From Pseudomonadota bacterium (GTDB taxonomy: Bacteria; Pseudomonadota; Gammaproteobacteria; Burkholderiales; Sulfuriferulaceae): a stretch of 64,000 bases of DNA. The position numbers and the translations under genes are program-made. Below are positions 19,415 to 33,855 of the stretch, in pieces; the stretch's first letter is position 1; each line of letters begins with the position of its first letter. The notes under the pieces were generated by a model. It made no database searches. It worked only from the letters and a program-made list of their open reading frames with translations, and was not told the origin of the DNA. The stretch covers positions 62,001-126,000 of the forward strand of contig JAJYYK010000004.1 in assembly GCA_021801025.1 (NCBI GenBank), given 5' to 3'.

Positions 19415-20377
19415 TTAGAACGTACGATTGACCGCAAAATTCGCCAAATTAACCAGTTGCTGTTTAAATGGCGTATCCGGCAAATTGACCAAAGCCGCTA
19501 GCGCCAGGTCAGCCTCAGTTCGTGCACAAGCCCGGGTGTAATCCAAAGCGCCGCATGAACGGATGACTGCAAGAATCTCGTCAAGCTGTTGCAACCCCCC
19601 CTGTTCAATGACCTCGCGCGCCAATGCGACCTGATGCGCGTCCCCCTGGCTCAACACATACAATAACGGAAGCGTGGGCTTACCTTCTGCCAGATCATCT
19701 CCCACATTCTTGCCAATTTCAGACAAATCACCTGAGTAATCCAGTACATCATCAATCAATTGAAATGCAGTGCCAAGGTGCATGCCATAAGCGGCCAGGG
19801 CGGACTCCATCGTTAAATCAGCCCCGCCTGACAGCGCACCCAAGCGTGCAGCCGCTTCAAATAATTTAGCTGTTTTGTAGCGAATAACATGGAGATAATC
19901 CTGCTCACTAATTTCAGCATTGTTGCAATTCATTAATTGCAGGACCTCACCTTCAGCGATCGTATTGGTCGCATCGGACAACACTTGCATGACACGCATC
20001 TGCCCCACATCCACCATCATCTGAAATGCGCGCGAATATAAAAAATCGCCAACCAGCACACTCGCCGCATTCCCAAATAACGCATTCGCCGTGGCACGAC
20101 CACGCCGTAAAGCAGACTCATCTACCACATCATCATGCAACAAAGTGGCGGTATGAATGAACTCAACCACAGCAGCCAGCACGTACTGTTGTTGACCTGA
20201 ATATCCCATTGCCCCAGCTGTTAACAGCACCAATGCCGGACGTAAACGTTTGCCGCCACTGGCAATGATGTATTCAGCAACCTGATTGACCAGTACCACA
20301 TCCGAATGTAGACTGGCGCGGATGACCTCATCAACACGCAGCATGTCTGCCGCCAAAAACGCCTGTAAGCCTTGCAT
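19415..20377 (-). CDS. ispB: Trans-polyprenyl (octaprenyl-type) diphosphate synthase
   Basis: This enzyme elongates farnesyl diphosphate to the ubiquinone side chain. The 320-residue protein carries both Asp-rich Mg2+ motifs: LLHDDVVDESALRRG (near 84) and LIDDVLDYSGD (near 211). Product length cannot be read from sequence, but a location divergent from rplU is the classic setting of ispB. The ATG at 20377 is used; a second in-frame ATG lies 11 codons on. Confidence 0.92.
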   Translation of the reverse strand: MQGLQAFLAADMLRVDEVIRASLHSDVVLVNQVAEYIIASGGKRLRPALVLLTAGAMGYSGQQQYVLAAVVEFIHTATLLHDDVVDESALRRGRATANALFGNAASVLVGDFLYSRAFQMMVDVGQMRVMQVLSDATNTIAEGEVLQLMNCNNAEISEQDYLHVIRYKTAKLFEAAARLGALSGGADLTMESALAAYGMHLGTAFQLIDDVLDYSGDLSEIGKNVGDDLAEGKPTLPLLYVLSQGDAHQVALAREVIEQGGLQQLDEILAVIRSCGALDYTRACARTEADLALAALVNLPDTPFKQQLVNLANFAVNRTF

Positions 20378-20465
20378 GGATGACTTTCAACCTTAAATTA
20401 ACTGCAGAATAGTAGGAAGCATGGGGCCCTTATGTCAAGCAAAAAGACGCTCCCCCAGCTAAAAC

Positions 20466-20494
20466 TTGAATTTTAATTTCAACCCCTCTATAAT
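20466..20494 (+). promoter_or_regulatory. Sigma-70 promoter of rplU-rpmA
   Basis: TTGAAT (20466-20471) and a perfect TATAAT (20489-20494) are separated by 17 bp, 35 bp before the rplU start. Position and spacing fit a strong ribosomal-protein promoter. Confidence 0.75.
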
Positions 20495-20529
20495 AGCAGG
20501 TTCACTCTCAGTCTTTAATGGAGAATTCC

Positions 20530-20841
20530 ATGTACGCGGTCATAAAAACCGGTGGCAAGCAGTATCGCATTGTTGCCGGCGAAAAACTTAAAATAGAACA
20601 GATTACCGCAGACGTTGGCAGCGAAATCGTATTAGATCAAGTGTTCATGCTGGCAAACGGCGACGACGTGAAAGTCGGAACACCCCTGGTTGACGGTGCA
20701 CGCGTCACAGCGACTGTAATCTCTCACGGCAGACACGACAAAATTCGCATTTTCAAAATGCGGCGTCGTAAACACTACCAAAAGCATCAAGGTCATCGTC
20801 AGAATTACACAGAAATCCGCATTGACGGCATTTCGGCTTAA
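20530..20841 (+). CDS. rplU: 50S ribosomal protein L21
   Basis: L21 binds 23S rRNA in the large subunit. The start [14 protein letters not shown] at the ATG at 20530 gives 103 residues, exactly the usual size, with GGAG just upstream. The upstream ATG at 20518 is part of that ribosome-site region and is rejected. The basic stretch [16 protein letters not shown] is characteristic. It heads the rplU-rpmA-obgE-proB run. Confidence 0.97.
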   Translation: MYAVIKTGGKQYRIVAGEKLKIEQITADVGSEIVLDQVFMLANGDDVKVGTPLVDGARVTATVISHGRHDKIRIFKMRRRKHYQKHQGHRQNYTEIRIDGISA

Positions 20842-20852
20842 GGAGCGCAAGC

Positions 20853-21113
20853 ATGGCACATAAAAAAGCAGGTGGCAGTTCGCGTAATGGTCGCGACTCA
20901 CATTCAAAACGCTTGGGCGTTAAACGCTTTGGCGGTGAACAAGTCCTGGCGGGCAATATCATTATCCGCCAGCGCGGCACACAATTTCATCCTGGGGTCA
21001 ATGTCGGTATCGGCAAAGACCATACTTTGTTTGCCACGGTGAATGGTGCGGTTCAATTCGTGGTCAAAGGTGCATTGCGTCGCAAGATGGTCAATATCAT
21101 CCCCGCAGCTTAA
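20853..21113 (+). CDS. rpmA: 50S ribosomal protein L27
   Basis: L27 reaches into the peptidyl transferase centre. The 86-residue protein has the typical [19 protein letters not shown] start and [29 protein letters not shown] precedes the ATG. It lies 11 bp after rplU. Confidence 0.98.
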   Translation: MAHKKAGGSSRNGRDSHSKRLGVKRFGGEQVLAGNIIIRQRGTQFHPGVNVGIGKDHTLFATVNGAVQFVVKGALRRKMVNIIPAA

Positions 21114-21153
21114 ATCCAGGCAGGCCCGCGTGTTTCAAGCACGCGACAGGTAG

Positions 21154-23353
<2,200 letters not shown>

Positions 23354-23666
23354 AAGTTCGTCAGACTTAAAGAATCGGAAGACAGTGCTTCAAGTAAAGC
23401 CAACCGCAAATCGATTACGCGCAAAACTCTTCCATGCAGGAACCAATTTTGCGCGGTTTCGCCTTGAAGTGAAGTGTAGTACGCTTACCTCATTTTGACA
23501 TTTCCAAGCCAATAGTTGCTTTCATGACCTGGAAATAGCAGAATATGGATGCTGAACCGAAAATGGCAAAACAGTCATCGTCAGTTGCCTGTACAAACGC
23601 GCTGAGCCACCTGATGGTTTAGAAGCTATCCATCACATCATTTTCACTGTCCAAGGAGAGAGAACC
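23354..23666. other. proB-DUF4197 gap with a long imperfect inverted repeat
   Basis: No gene is seen. Bases 23388-23469 form a long imperfect dyad: CTTCAAG with CTTGAAG at the outside, AACCGC with GCGGTT within, and GCGCAAAA with TTTTGCGC closing a 20-base loop. The inner stems partly compete. No T-run follows, so it is not a simple terminator. The 3' end carries an AAGGAGAG ribosome site for the DUF4197 gene. Confidence 0.45.
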
Positions 23667-24479
23667 ATGCACCCACACAAAAACAAATGGCTGATCTTAA
23701 GCATTACCACCTTGAGTTTGAGCACAGCCATGCCGGCTTTCGCATTTGATCTGGGCACATTACAGAACCAGCTGAGTGGCGCTTTACAAAACACTCTGCC
23801 CACCGCACCACAAACGACGGCACCAACCCGGAACACACAAAATGTTTCTGGCAACACCCCAGCACTTGCAGCACTCAGCCAGAGCGAAGTGGGAAAAGGA
23901 CTGAAAGCGGCACTATTACAAGGTGTTGATACAGCAGTCAGCACCCTTGGGAGAACCGGTGGTTTCAATGACAGTCCCAAGTGGCATATTCCACTTCCTC
24001 CTGCACTGGATAAAGCCAGCAATCTGATGCAGATGGCCGGCATGGGGTCACAAGCCGATGCGCTGGATGCTTCAATCAACCATGCAGCCGAATTGGCTGT
24101 ACCGGAAGCCAAAACGCAATTGATTAATGCTGTCAAAGGCATGTCTTTGAGCGATGCAAAAGCCATTCTTACCGGCGGGAATCAATCGGCAACCGATTAT
24201 TTTAAACGCAAAACCCAATTACCCCTGACACAAAAATTTCTGCCCATCGTACAGCAGTCCATGGTCAAAGTCGGCGTGGCGAAAACTTATGATCGTTACG
24301 CCCAGGAAGCAGCACAATTCGGATTAATAAAACCCGACCAAAGCAGCATCGAAACCTATGTCACCCAACAAGCACTCAATCGCCTGTATCAGGCGATCGG
24401 GGAAGAAGAACAGGCCATTCGTGCAAATCCGATTGGCACCGGCAGTGCGCTGATTAGTAAGGTATTTGGCGCATTATAA
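23667..24479 (+). CDS. DUF4197 secreted protein
   Basis: This 270-residue protein begins with a Sec signal peptide ending near AMPAFA-FDLG (about residue 27). The mature part matches DUF4197 by its helical layout and motifs such as VGKGLKAALLQGVDTAV, DALDASINHAAELAVPEAK and the KTQLP region. The family is periplasmic and of unknown function. A GGAGAG site lies about 9 bases before the ATG. It is monocistronic and convergent with the transglycosylase gene. Confidence 0.85.
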   Translation: MHPHKNKWLILSITTLSLSTAMPAFAFDLGTLQNQLSGALQNTLPTAPQTTAPTRNTQNVSGNTPALAALSQSEVGKGLKAALLQGVDTAVSTLGRTGGFNDSPKWHIPLPPALDKASNLMQMAGMGSQADALDASINHAAELAVPEAKTQLINAVKGMSLSDAKAILTGGNQSATDYFKRKTQLPLTQKFLPIVQQSMVKVGVAKTYDRYAQEAAQFGLIKPDQSSIETYVTQQALNRLYQAIGEEEQAIRANPIGTGSALISKVFGAL

Positions 24480-24555
24480 ACGTCGTGATGGGCACGCGCT
24501 GACTAATGACTTCGCTACGACCAGGCGTAGCCTGCCGGACTTAAAATTATCCAGC

Positions 24556-25185
24556 TCAATAACTCCAATGCTTCTTCCACGCCTCCACCACCATCATGGG
24601 GTACTGCGGCTGCCCCAGGGAGCCATTGTAACGCCCCAAAGCCCGGTACAAATTGCCATTTTCCATATCAACATACAAACGCAAAATATTGCAACCATAA
24701 CGTAAATTGGTACGCAGATGAAACAAATCCTGTCCCTTCGTGCCCACCAATCCAACCCAGAAGGGCATCACCTGCATATAACCGCGCGCATCGGCTGTAG
24801 AGAGTGCGTACTTGTTAAAACCGGATTCCACCTCAATCAAACCCATCACCATTTCAGGGTCCAAACCTGCACGCACCGATTCGTAATAAACCGTGGACAA
24901 AAATTCCATCCGTTGCTGGCTGTCTGGCATACGGCGCGCCAACCGGCGCGACATTTCTTGCAGCCAAGCTTTCGCGTCAGGCGATTCCAACAGCGCGGCA
25001 TGCGTTACGGGGCTGTCTGACACTGCGGAACTCAAACTCGCGCACACACTGTTACTCAAGGGTTCATACAACTGATGCCCGGCCATTGCGGGCAGACCGT
25101 AGCACATTGCCAGCAGGGTCATCACCAATCGGCCTTTCAATCTGCCGCCAAGGCTGCGCCACAACCCGCCCCGGCGTATATTCAC
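24556..25185 (-). CDS. Periplasmic lytic transglycosylase (SLT domain)
   Basis: This enzyme cleaves peptidoglycan glycan strands with 1,6-anhydro product formation. The SLT fold occupies about residues 95-205: catalytic Glu in GLIEVESGFNKYA, then SARGYMQVMPFW-like STADARGYMQVMPFW and NLRYGCNILRLYVD, then ALGRYNGS. The start is uncertain. GTG at 25185 gives a basic n-region and the hydrophobic signal LVMTLLAMCYGLPAMA, just clear of proS. Starts up to 25239 would overlap proS by up to 40 bp. Confidence 0.82.
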   Translation of the reverse strand: MNIRRGGLWRSLGGRLKGRLVMTLLAMCYGLPAMAGHQLYEPLSNSVCASLSSAVSDSPVTHAALLESPDAKAWLQEMSRRLARRMPDSQQRMEFLSTVYYESVRAGLDPEMVMGLIEVESGFNKYALSTADARGYMQVMPFWVGLVGTKGQDLFHLRTNLRYGCNILRLYVDMENGNLYRALGRYNGSLGQPQYPMMVVEAWKKHWSY

Positions 25186-25199
25186 CGGATTGTTTGGGT

Positions 25200-26903
25200 T
25201 TAACAGGCCTTTAATTTTTCCAATACCCATGCCACACACCCTTCCGTCGACACGCGTTGCGCCTGTGAATCGGTACGCCCCTGATATTCTACCTCACCAG
25301 TGGCCAAAGCACGCTCACCAACCACCAAACGGTGCGGAATACCGATCAGCTCCATCTCCGCAAACATAACGCCTAACCGCTCATCGCGATCATCCAGCAA
25401 AACGTCTATTCCCAGTCTGGAAAACTCAACATACAGACTTTCGGACATTTCACGCACAGCCTCTGACTTACGCAAACCCACCGGCACAATGACCAGAGTG
25501 AACGGGGCAATGGCTGCTGGCAAACACATACCCCGGTCATCAAAATTTTGCTCAATCGCCGCCGCCACAATACGTGATACGCCAATGCCATAGCAACCCA
25601 TTTCCGCAACCTGCGACTGCCCCTGCTCATCGAGAAATTGACAAGACATGGCAGCCGAATAAGTCGTGCGTAATTGAAAAATATGACCTACTTCAATGCC
25701 CCGACACAGCGCCAGCTCACCTTGTCCATCCGGGCTGGGATCACCCGCTACCACATTACGCAGATCAGCCACTTCCGGCTCGGGTAAATCGCGTCCAAAA
25801 TTTACCCCGCGCCAATGATAGCCTTCTTCATTGGCGCCACACACGAAATCGCTCATGGTCACCACACTGCGGTCAGCGATCACGCGGACCGACAATCCCA
25901 CAGGGCCTATTGATCCCGGCGCACAACCAGTCACTGCCCGCAACACTGCCTCATCAGCAAGACGAAATTCCTGGCCCAACACCTTGGCAGCCTTGATTTC
26001 ATTGAGTTGATGATCCCCACGCAATAACAAAGCCACAACGGTCTCCCCCGACTGAACCAGCAAAGTTTTCACCAATTGTGCGGCAGGCAGATTCAACGCC
26101 ACGGAGACCGCTTCAATGCTGCAATGGCCAGGGGTAGGAATTTTGCGCATCACTTCCTGTGCAACCCCACGTGCAGCGATTGGTGCAACCGCTTCAGCCA
26201 ACTCAATATTGGCTGCATAATCCGATTGAGGACACCACGCTATCGCGTCTTCACCTGAATCAGCCAACACATGGAACTCGTGCGACCCTGATCCGCCTAT
26301 GGCCCCAGTGTCAGCCGCCACCGCACGAAATTTAAGCCCCAATCGGGTAAAAATGCGGCTATATGCTGCATACATGGACTGATAAGTGGTTTGTAAACCT
26401 GCAAAATCAGCGTGGAAAGAATAGGCATCTTTCATCACAAATTCCCGTGCACGCATCACACCGAAGCGGGGACGGATTTCATCGCGGAATTTCGTTTGAA
26501 TCTGATACAGGGTCAAGGGTAATTGACGATAACTTTTTATCTCGCGACGCACCACATCCGTGACCACCTCCTCATGGGTAGGACCAAAGCAAAATTCACG
26601 CGCATGGCGATCACGAATTTTAAGCATTTGTGGACCGAACTGATCCCAGCGCCCCGTTTCCTGCCACAACTCTGCCGGTTGCACTGCAGGCATCAACACT
26701 TCAAGCGCGCCGACGGCGTTCATTTCATCTCGCACCACCGCTTCTATCTTGCGCAGTACCCGCAAGCCCAATGGCATCCATGTGTACAAACCAGAACCCA
26801 GTTTTTTAATATACCCAGCACGCAACATCAACCGATGACTGACCAACTCCGCTTCTGCAGGGGCCTCTTTAAGCGTAGAAAGAAAAAAATGTGATGCGCG
26901 CAT
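25200..26903 (-). CDS. proS: Prolyl-tRNA synthetase
   Basis: ProS charges tRNA-Pro. The ATG at 26903 ([19 protein letters not shown]) yields 567 residues, matching the bacterial-type enzyme. Class II motifs are visible ([43 protein letters not shown]), with the INS editing domain in the middle and the anticodon domain at the end ([17 protein letters not shown]). Forty-four extra upstream codons to 27035 are not conserved. It is divergent from the spermidine-synthase-like gene. Confidence 0.96.
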   Translation of the reverse strand: MRASHFFLSTLKEAPAEAELVSHRLMLRAGYIKKLGSGLYTWMPLGLRVLRKIEAVVRDEMNAVGALEVLMPAVQPAELWQETGRWDQFGPQMLKIRDRHAREFCFGPTHEEVVTDVVRREIKSYRQLPLTLYQIQTKFRDEIRPRFGVMRAREFVMKDAYSFHADFAGLQTTYQSMYAAYSRIFTRLGLKFRAVAADTGAIGGSGSHEFHVLADSGEDAIAWCPQSDYAANIELAEAVAPIAARGVAQEVMRKIPTPGHCSIEAVSVALNLPAAQLVKTLLVQSGETVVALLLRGDHQLNEIKAAKVLGQEFRLADEAVLRAVTGCAPGSIGPVGLSVRVIADRSVVTMSDFVCGANEEGYHWRGVNFGRDLPEPEVADLRNVVAGDPSPDGQGELALCRGIEVGHIFQLRTTYSAAMSCQFLDEQGQSQVAEMGCYGIGVSRIVAAAIEQNFDDRGMCLPAAIAPFTLVIVPVGLRKSEAVREMSESLYVEFSRLGIDVLLDDRDERLGVMFAEMELIGIPHRLVVGERALATGEVEYQGRTDSQAQRVSTEGCVAWVLEKLKAC

Positions 26904-26992
26904 GGTATATTCCACAGATAGATAAGCTGCTATTTTAACCGAATTTATACTCGGATTCCGCATACTAAAACAGAGAAAGCCAGGATTTGGAT

Positions 26993-27763
26993 ATGAGATT
27001 TTTTTCTCGCCGCATTCACAAGGTGGTTTCGACACTCGACACCGTACAAATCAGTGAACAAAATGGTGTGCGCTGTCTGCATTTGGGGGATGACGCCGTG
27101 CAATCGGCAATGCGACTGTCTGCACCGAACGATTTGGAACTGAGTTATACCCAGGCCATGATGGGCTTCCTGTTGTTTGAAGACATACCCGACAACGCCT
27201 TGCTGATTGGTTTGGGTGGCGGGTCTGTGGCAAAATTCCTCTACCACCAGTTTCCTCGGATGGAACTGTGCGCAGTAGACAACCATCCGGAAGTCATCAA
27301 GGCCGCTTACCAATATTTCCACCTCCCCCGCGACGAACAGCGTTTAAATATTGTTCAGGCAGATGCGGCAGAAAACATTGTCCATCAACGTAACTGGGAC
27401 AGTATTTTTTTGGATGGCTTTGATGCGCACTGCCAGGTAGACGCGCTGGCCACCGAAATATTTTATCGGCAATGCCGTGATGCCCTGTCACAGCATGGCG
27501 TTTTAAGCATCAATTTGTGGGGCAGTGACAAGTTGTTCGGTCAATATTGCCGACGGATTGAACTGGCATTTGACGGCCGCACCTTAAGATTACCTGCAGA
27601 AAGATATGGCAATGTGATCGTATTTGCCTTCAACATCGCGCCAAAATTTCGAACCCTCAGGCAACTCAAATTTCGCGCAGCGGCACTGGAAGCACAGCTC
27701 AAACTGCCGTTCACCCGTTTCCTGGACAATATTTTACCCAGCGCAGGGTGGTTATTAGCTTAA
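26993..27763 (+). CDS. Spermidine-synthase-like (methyltransferase-fold) protein
   Basis: This 256-residue protein has the Rossmann core of the spermidine synthase family: [19 protein letters not shown] (near 65), the acidic turn VDNHPEV and DSIFLDGFD. True SpeE enzymes carry GGGDG and a catalytic DSTDP; here these read GGGSV and LDGFD. Polyamine synthesis is therefore doubtful, and it is better called a family member of unknown reaction. AGGA precedes the ATG at 26993. It is divergent from proS and followed by structured repeat copy B. Confidence 0.75.
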   Translation: MRFFSRRIHKVVSTLDTVQISEQNGVRCLHLGDDAVQSAMRLSAPNDLELSYTQAMMGFLLFEDIPDNALLIGLGGGSVAKFLYHQFPRMELCAVDNHPEVIKAAYQYFHLPRDEQRLNIVQADAAENIVHQRNWDSIFLDGFDAHCQVDALATEIFYRQCRDALSQHGVLSINLWGSDKLFGQYCRRIELAFDGRTLRLPAERYGNVIVFAFNIAPKFRTLRQLKFRAAALEAQLKLPFTRFLDNILPSAGWLLA

Positions 27764-27772
27764 ACCCAAACA

Positions 27773-27883
27773 AGCAATGAGGTCACTGGCCTTCAGGCCA
27801 GTGGATATTTAGTCAGGGCGGGGTTCTGCGCTCCTGCCAGCCTGAAGGCCGGGGTTTTAAACCAGCAAGGAAAAAGGATAAAA
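27773..27883 (+). repeat. Structured dispersed repeat, copy B (HEARO/omega-RNA-like)
   Basis: This matches copy A over 111 bp with about ten differences. Hairpin 1 is CACTGGCC-TTCA-GGCCAGTG (27784-27803), a compensated C-G to T-A change relative to copy A. Hairpin 2 pairs GGCGGGG with CTCCTGCC. Hairpin 3 is CCAGCC-TGAA-GGCCGG with one mismatch. The tail AAACCAGCAAGGAAAAAGGATAAA is identical. It lies between convergent genes, and no ORF of the IscB or TnpB kind follows. Confidence 0.75.
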
Positions 27884-27925
27884 CCAAAAAGCACCCGCTT
27901 TGAATATTTTGATTGTTAACAAACC

Positions 27926-28816
27926 TTACTCTTTCCGTTTTTCTTCGATCATGCGCTCAATCATTGGGCCCAAAATCAATTCCATGGCATAACCCATCTT
28001 GCTGCCTGGCACCACCAACGTGTTGGAGCGAGACATAAATGAGCTCGGTATCATATTAATCAGGAATGGAAAATCGACGCCACGATGTTCACTGAAGCGA
28101 ATAATCACGAAACTTTCATCAGGCGTAGGAATATCACGACTAATAAACGGATTGGAGGTGTCCACCGTGGGCACTCGTTGAAAATTCACGTGAGTGCGCG
28201 AAAACTGTGGCGTAATATAATTCACATAATCAGGCATACGGCGCATGATCGTGTCCACGATCACATCTGCTGAATAACCACGCTCAGCCGCATCACGGTG
28301 AATTTTTTGTATCCATTCCAGATTGACCACGGGTACCACACCCACACCCAGATCAACATGTTTGGCCAAATCCACTTTGCCATCGACAGCCAGACCATGC
28401 AAACCTTCATAAAACAATAAATCCGTACCTGCGGGTACGGCTTCCCACGGCGTAAACTCACCTGCTGCCAGATGCGTATTCAACCGTTTGTTATGAAAAG
28501 CAGCTTCTTCATCACTGTGGATATAAAAACGTTTTTGACCAGTACCTGTTTCACCATAACTTTTAAACAGGGCTTCAATTTTATCAAAATGATTGGCCTT
28601 GGGACCAAAATGACTAAAGTGCTTGTCACCCGCCTCTTCGGCTTTTTTCACTGCCTCACGAAATTGTATCCGTGACAGGCTGTGAAAACTATCACCCTCA
28701 ATAATCGCGGGATGAATGCCTTCGCGATGAAAAATGTGCTCAAAAGCACGCTTGACGGTGGTCGTACCCGCACCAGATGAACCGGTCACAGCAATCACTG
28801 GATGTTTTTTTGACAT
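27926..28816 (-). CDS. prk: Phosphoribulokinase (proteobacterial type)
   Basis: PRK phosphorylates ribulose 5-phosphate to ribulose 1,5-bisphosphate, a step specific to the Calvin-Benson-Bassham cycle. The 296-residue protein is of the short class I type, with P-loop GSSGAGTTTVKRAF (near 12), EGDSFHSLSR, and the FYEGLHGLAVDGKVDLAKHVD region holding catalytic and substrate residues. GGAG lies seven bases before the ATG. No RuBisCO or other cycle gene is nearby. Its presence suggests autotrophic capacity. Confidence 0.96.
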   Translation of the reverse strand: MSKKHPVIAVTGSSGAGTTTVKRAFEHIFHREGIHPAIIEGDSFHSLSRIQFREAVKKAEEAGDKHFSHFGPKANHFDKIEALFKSYGETGTGQKRFYIHSDEEAAFHNKRLNTHLAAGEFTPWEAVPAGTDLLFYEGLHGLAVDGKVDLAKHVDLGVGVVPVVNLEWIQKIHRDAAERGYSADVIVDTIMRRMPDYVNYITPQFSRTHVNFQRVPTVDTSNPFISRDIPTPDESFVIIRFSEHRGVDFPFLINMIPSSFMSRSNTLVVPGSKMGYAMELILGPMIERMIEEKRKE

Positions 28817-28936
28817 AATTACTCCACTCGCAAAATTTAATGTATTGTAACCTGCAAGTATAATGGAGAAATAGACGAGATGTCACGCATCCCACCGTTC
28901 TGCGCTGGCGGAAGAGGGCTTTTTCTACGATAATGA

Positions 28937-31585
<2,649 letters not shown>

Positions 31586-31597
31586 AGGATAATCGCC

Positions 31598-32134
31598 ATG
31601 CCAAAAGCATATTTCAATTTGTTTTTTGCCACTATCAGCGTTCTTTTGGCCAGCATCCTGCTTTCTGGCTGTGGTTTTCATTTAAGTAACCAGACTGATA
31701 TTCCCTTTAGTTCGATTTATATCGAAAGCAGTGGCGGGGCCGTGGCCAACAATTTGCGCCAAATGATTACCCTTGGCGGGCATCCCGAAAAACTCGCCAA
31801 ATCTCCCGCCAAAGCCGAGCGTATTTTGCAAATTTTAAATGAAAGTGGTCAACAGTTAATTCTTGCCATCACGGGAGCCGGCCTGGTGAGCGAATACCAG
31901 TTGCAATATCAGGTTGTATATCAGTTACTCACTTCTGACGGGAAAGTCGTCATCCCTCCCACTAAAATCGTGTTAAACCGTGATATGAGTTTTAACCCCA
32001 ACCAACCTTATGCCTATGGTGGCGAGCAGGATTTTCTCAATCGCGACATGCAAACCGATGCCGCACACCAAATTTTGCGCCGAATTTCCATGCCGCAAAA
32101 GACACCTCCCTCTTCGGCCCCCGCGACGGAATAA
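31598..32134 (+). CDS. lptE: LPS-assembly lipoprotein LptE
   Basis: LptE plugs the LptD outer-membrane translocon and helps insert lipopolysaccharide. The 178-residue protein has a signal peptide with lipobox LLSGC (Cys near 25) followed by GFHLSNQTDIPFSSIYIES, the family start. The length and the place between leuS and holA are diagnostic. AAAGGATAA precedes the ATG, 12 bp after leuS. Confidence 0.92.
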   Translation: MPKAYFNLFFATISVLLASILLSGCGFHLSNQTDIPFSSIYIESSGGAVANNLRQMITLGGHPEKLAKSPAKAERILQILNESGQQLILAITGAGLVSEYQLQYQVVYQLLTSDGKVVIPPTKIVLNRDMSFNPNQPYAYGGEQDFLNRDMQTDAAHQILRRISMPQKTPPSSAPATE

Positions 32135-32180
32135 ACCGATACACGATATCTTCAATTTCTCTGGATTCCATTAAACTGCC

Positions 32181-33176
32181 ATGCGTTTGCGTCCCGAACA
32201 ATTGCCCGCACATTTGAACAAGTCGCTGGCCGCTTTGTACTGTGTACATGGTGACGAAATCTTGCTGGTTCAGGAAGCCTGCGACAGCATACGCCGACAA
32301 GCGCGTATTCAACACTACAGTCAGCGTGAAATCCATCAAATTGAAGGCCGTTTTGACTGGAATGAATTATTGCAAAGCAGTCGCCATTTGTCGCTGTTTG
32401 CGGAACAGCGCCTGATAGAATTACGTATGCCATCAGGAAAGCCGGGCACCGAGGGTGCGCGAGCACTCATCAGCTACTGCGCCAACCTTCCTGCCGACAC
32501 CTTAACCTTAATCACTTTACCCAAACCAGACCGCGCCACATCTGGCTCCAAATGGTTTACTGCGCTGGAGCAAGCCGCAGTCATGGTGGGTGTGATGCCG
32601 GTGACGATTGAACAGTTACCGCGCTGGATTTCCGAACGCCTCGCCCAGCAACACCAACACACCACACCGACCGCATTGCGACTCATCACCGAAAAAGTTG
32701 AAGGTAACTTGCTTGCCGCACAGCAGGAAATTCTCAAACTGGGCATGTTGCACCCCGCCGGATCCCTCAGCTTTGAGCAGGTACGAGATGCCGTGCTGGA
32801 TGTGGCGCGTTATGACGTATTTAAGCTGGCTGATGCGTTGCTGGCTGGCGATCTACCACGCCTGATCCGGATTTTACATGGCTTAAAAGGTGAAGGAGAG
32901 GCCAGTACGTTGGTGTTGTGGGCGCTCACGCGTGAATTACGCCTACTCAGACAATTAGCATGTCTGACCGGAGATGCCTTAAAACAGGCGATGCGCAAGC
33001 TGGGGGTATGGGACAGCCGCCAATCGCTCACCGAACGCGCCGCACGGCGGCTGACACCACTGCAATTGGATACGGCATTGCATCAAGCTGCAACCATAGA
33101 TCGTATGATTAAAGGTCTGGACAAACGCGACCCCTGGTTGGCACTGGAAAAACTGATGATTCAGGTGGCTGTCTAA
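32181..33176 (+). CDS. holA: DNA polymerase III delta subunit
   Basis: HolA is the wrench subunit of the sliding-clamp loader. The 331-residue protein matches by its start MRLRPEQLPAHL, the YCVHGDEILLVQEACDSIR stretch and the central LRLITEKVEGNLLAAQQEILKL motif. It follows lptE by 46 bp, the standard order in beta- and gammaproteobacteria. The predicted ATG lacks a strong ribosome site. Confidence 0.93.
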   Translation: MRLRPEQLPAHLNKSLAALYCVHGDEILLVQEACDSIRRQARIQHYSQREIHQIEGRFDWNELLQSSRHLSLFAEQRLIELRMPSGKPGTEGARALISYCANLPADTLTLITLPKPDRATSGSKWFTALEQAAVMVGVMPVTIEQLPRWISERLAQQHQHTTPTALRLITEKVEGNLLAAQQEILKLGMLHPAGSLSFEQVRDAVLDVARYDVFKLADALLAGDLPRLIRILHGLKGEGEASTLVLWALTRELRLLRQLACLTGDALKQAMRKLGVWDSRQSLTERAARRLTPLQLDTALHQAATIDRMIKGLDKRDPWLALEKLMIQVAV

Positions 33177-33208
33177 CTACTCTGAAGCCACCCGAGGGGA
33201 TAGCGCGT

Positions 33209-33240
33209 CATGTTCGGGTAAACAACCCGAACATGCATTT
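33209..33240 (+). terminator. Hairpin between convergent holA and rplS
   Basis: An 11-bp perfect stem CATGTTCGGGT/ACCCGAACATG with loop AAACA (33209-33235) is followed by CATTTTAC on the plus strand. The short T-run makes it a moderate terminator for holA. Confidence 0.55.
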
Positions 33241-33665
33241 TACGCTTGTGGAACTGGTACAATTTCCGTATCAGCCACGGCAGCGGTCTGATGTGCGACC
33301 TTGACTTTACGTGCTGGCAATTTCTCACGGATCCGTGCAGATTTACCTGAACGTTCACGAAGGTAATACAATTTGGCACGACGTACATCGCCCCGACGTT
33401 TGATTTCAATGCTGTCGAGCAAAGGGGAGTAGGTCTGGAATGTCCGTTCCACACCCTCACCGGCAGATATTTTACGCACGGTAAATGCCGAGTTCAGACC
33501 GCGACGACGTATTGCAATCACCACGCCTTCGTACGCCTGAACACGCTCGCGCGTGCCTTCTTTCACTTTTACATTTACCACCACGGTATCACCGGGGGCA
33601 AAATTAGGGATGGTTTTACCCAAACGGGCAATTTCTTCTTCTTCCAGTTGCTGAATAATATTCAT
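33240..33665 (-). CDS. rplS: 50S ribosomal protein L19
   Basis: L19 lies at the 30S-50S interface. The ATG at 33665 ([17 protein letters not shown]) follows AGGAGTGACG at good spacing and gives 141 residues; longer frames upstream are not conserved. The core [27 protein letters not shown] is typical. The C-terminus is about 25 residues longer than the E. coli protein, ending in an Ala/Val-rich tail, as seen in some betaproteobacteria. It is last of the rpsP-rimM-trmD-rplS run. Confidence 0.96.
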   Translation of the reverse strand: MNIIQQLEEEEIARLGKTIPNFAPGDTVVVNVKVKEGTRERVQAYEGVVIAIRRRGLNSAFTVRKISAGEGVERTFQTYSPLLDSIEIKRRGDVRRAKLYYLRERSGKSARIREKLPARKVKVAHQTAAVADTEIVPVPQA

Positions 33666-33855
33666 TTGCGTCACTCCTAATAGATAAACCATCTGGTCAC
33701 TTGACCTTACCGTGTGGAGCAGGCCGCCGCCTGACACACGAACTTTATGAGAACCCACGATCAACCTGGTGGATTCCTTATCAAGGAATACAAAACCGCC
33801 CTCCCAACCATGCAGCAAACTGCATACAGGGTGAAGTATTCGTACCCTTATCGGA
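33666..33855 (-). other. Long trmD-rplS spacer with hairpins
   Basis: This 190-bp leader, unusually long for this operon, contains two small stems: TTCCTT/AAGGAA (33774-33788) and ATGCAG/CTGCAT (33810-33825). It could carry a separate rplS promoter or an RNA leader. No known L19 leader motif is recognised. Confidence 0.35.

Noticed and set aside
23633-24166. 177-codon minus-strand frame
   Set aside because: Antisense shadow of the DUF4197 gene, whose signal peptide and domain are convincing.
26993-27763. Calling this gene speE
   Set aside because: Key motifs of spermidine synthase (GGGDG and DSTDP) are not present.
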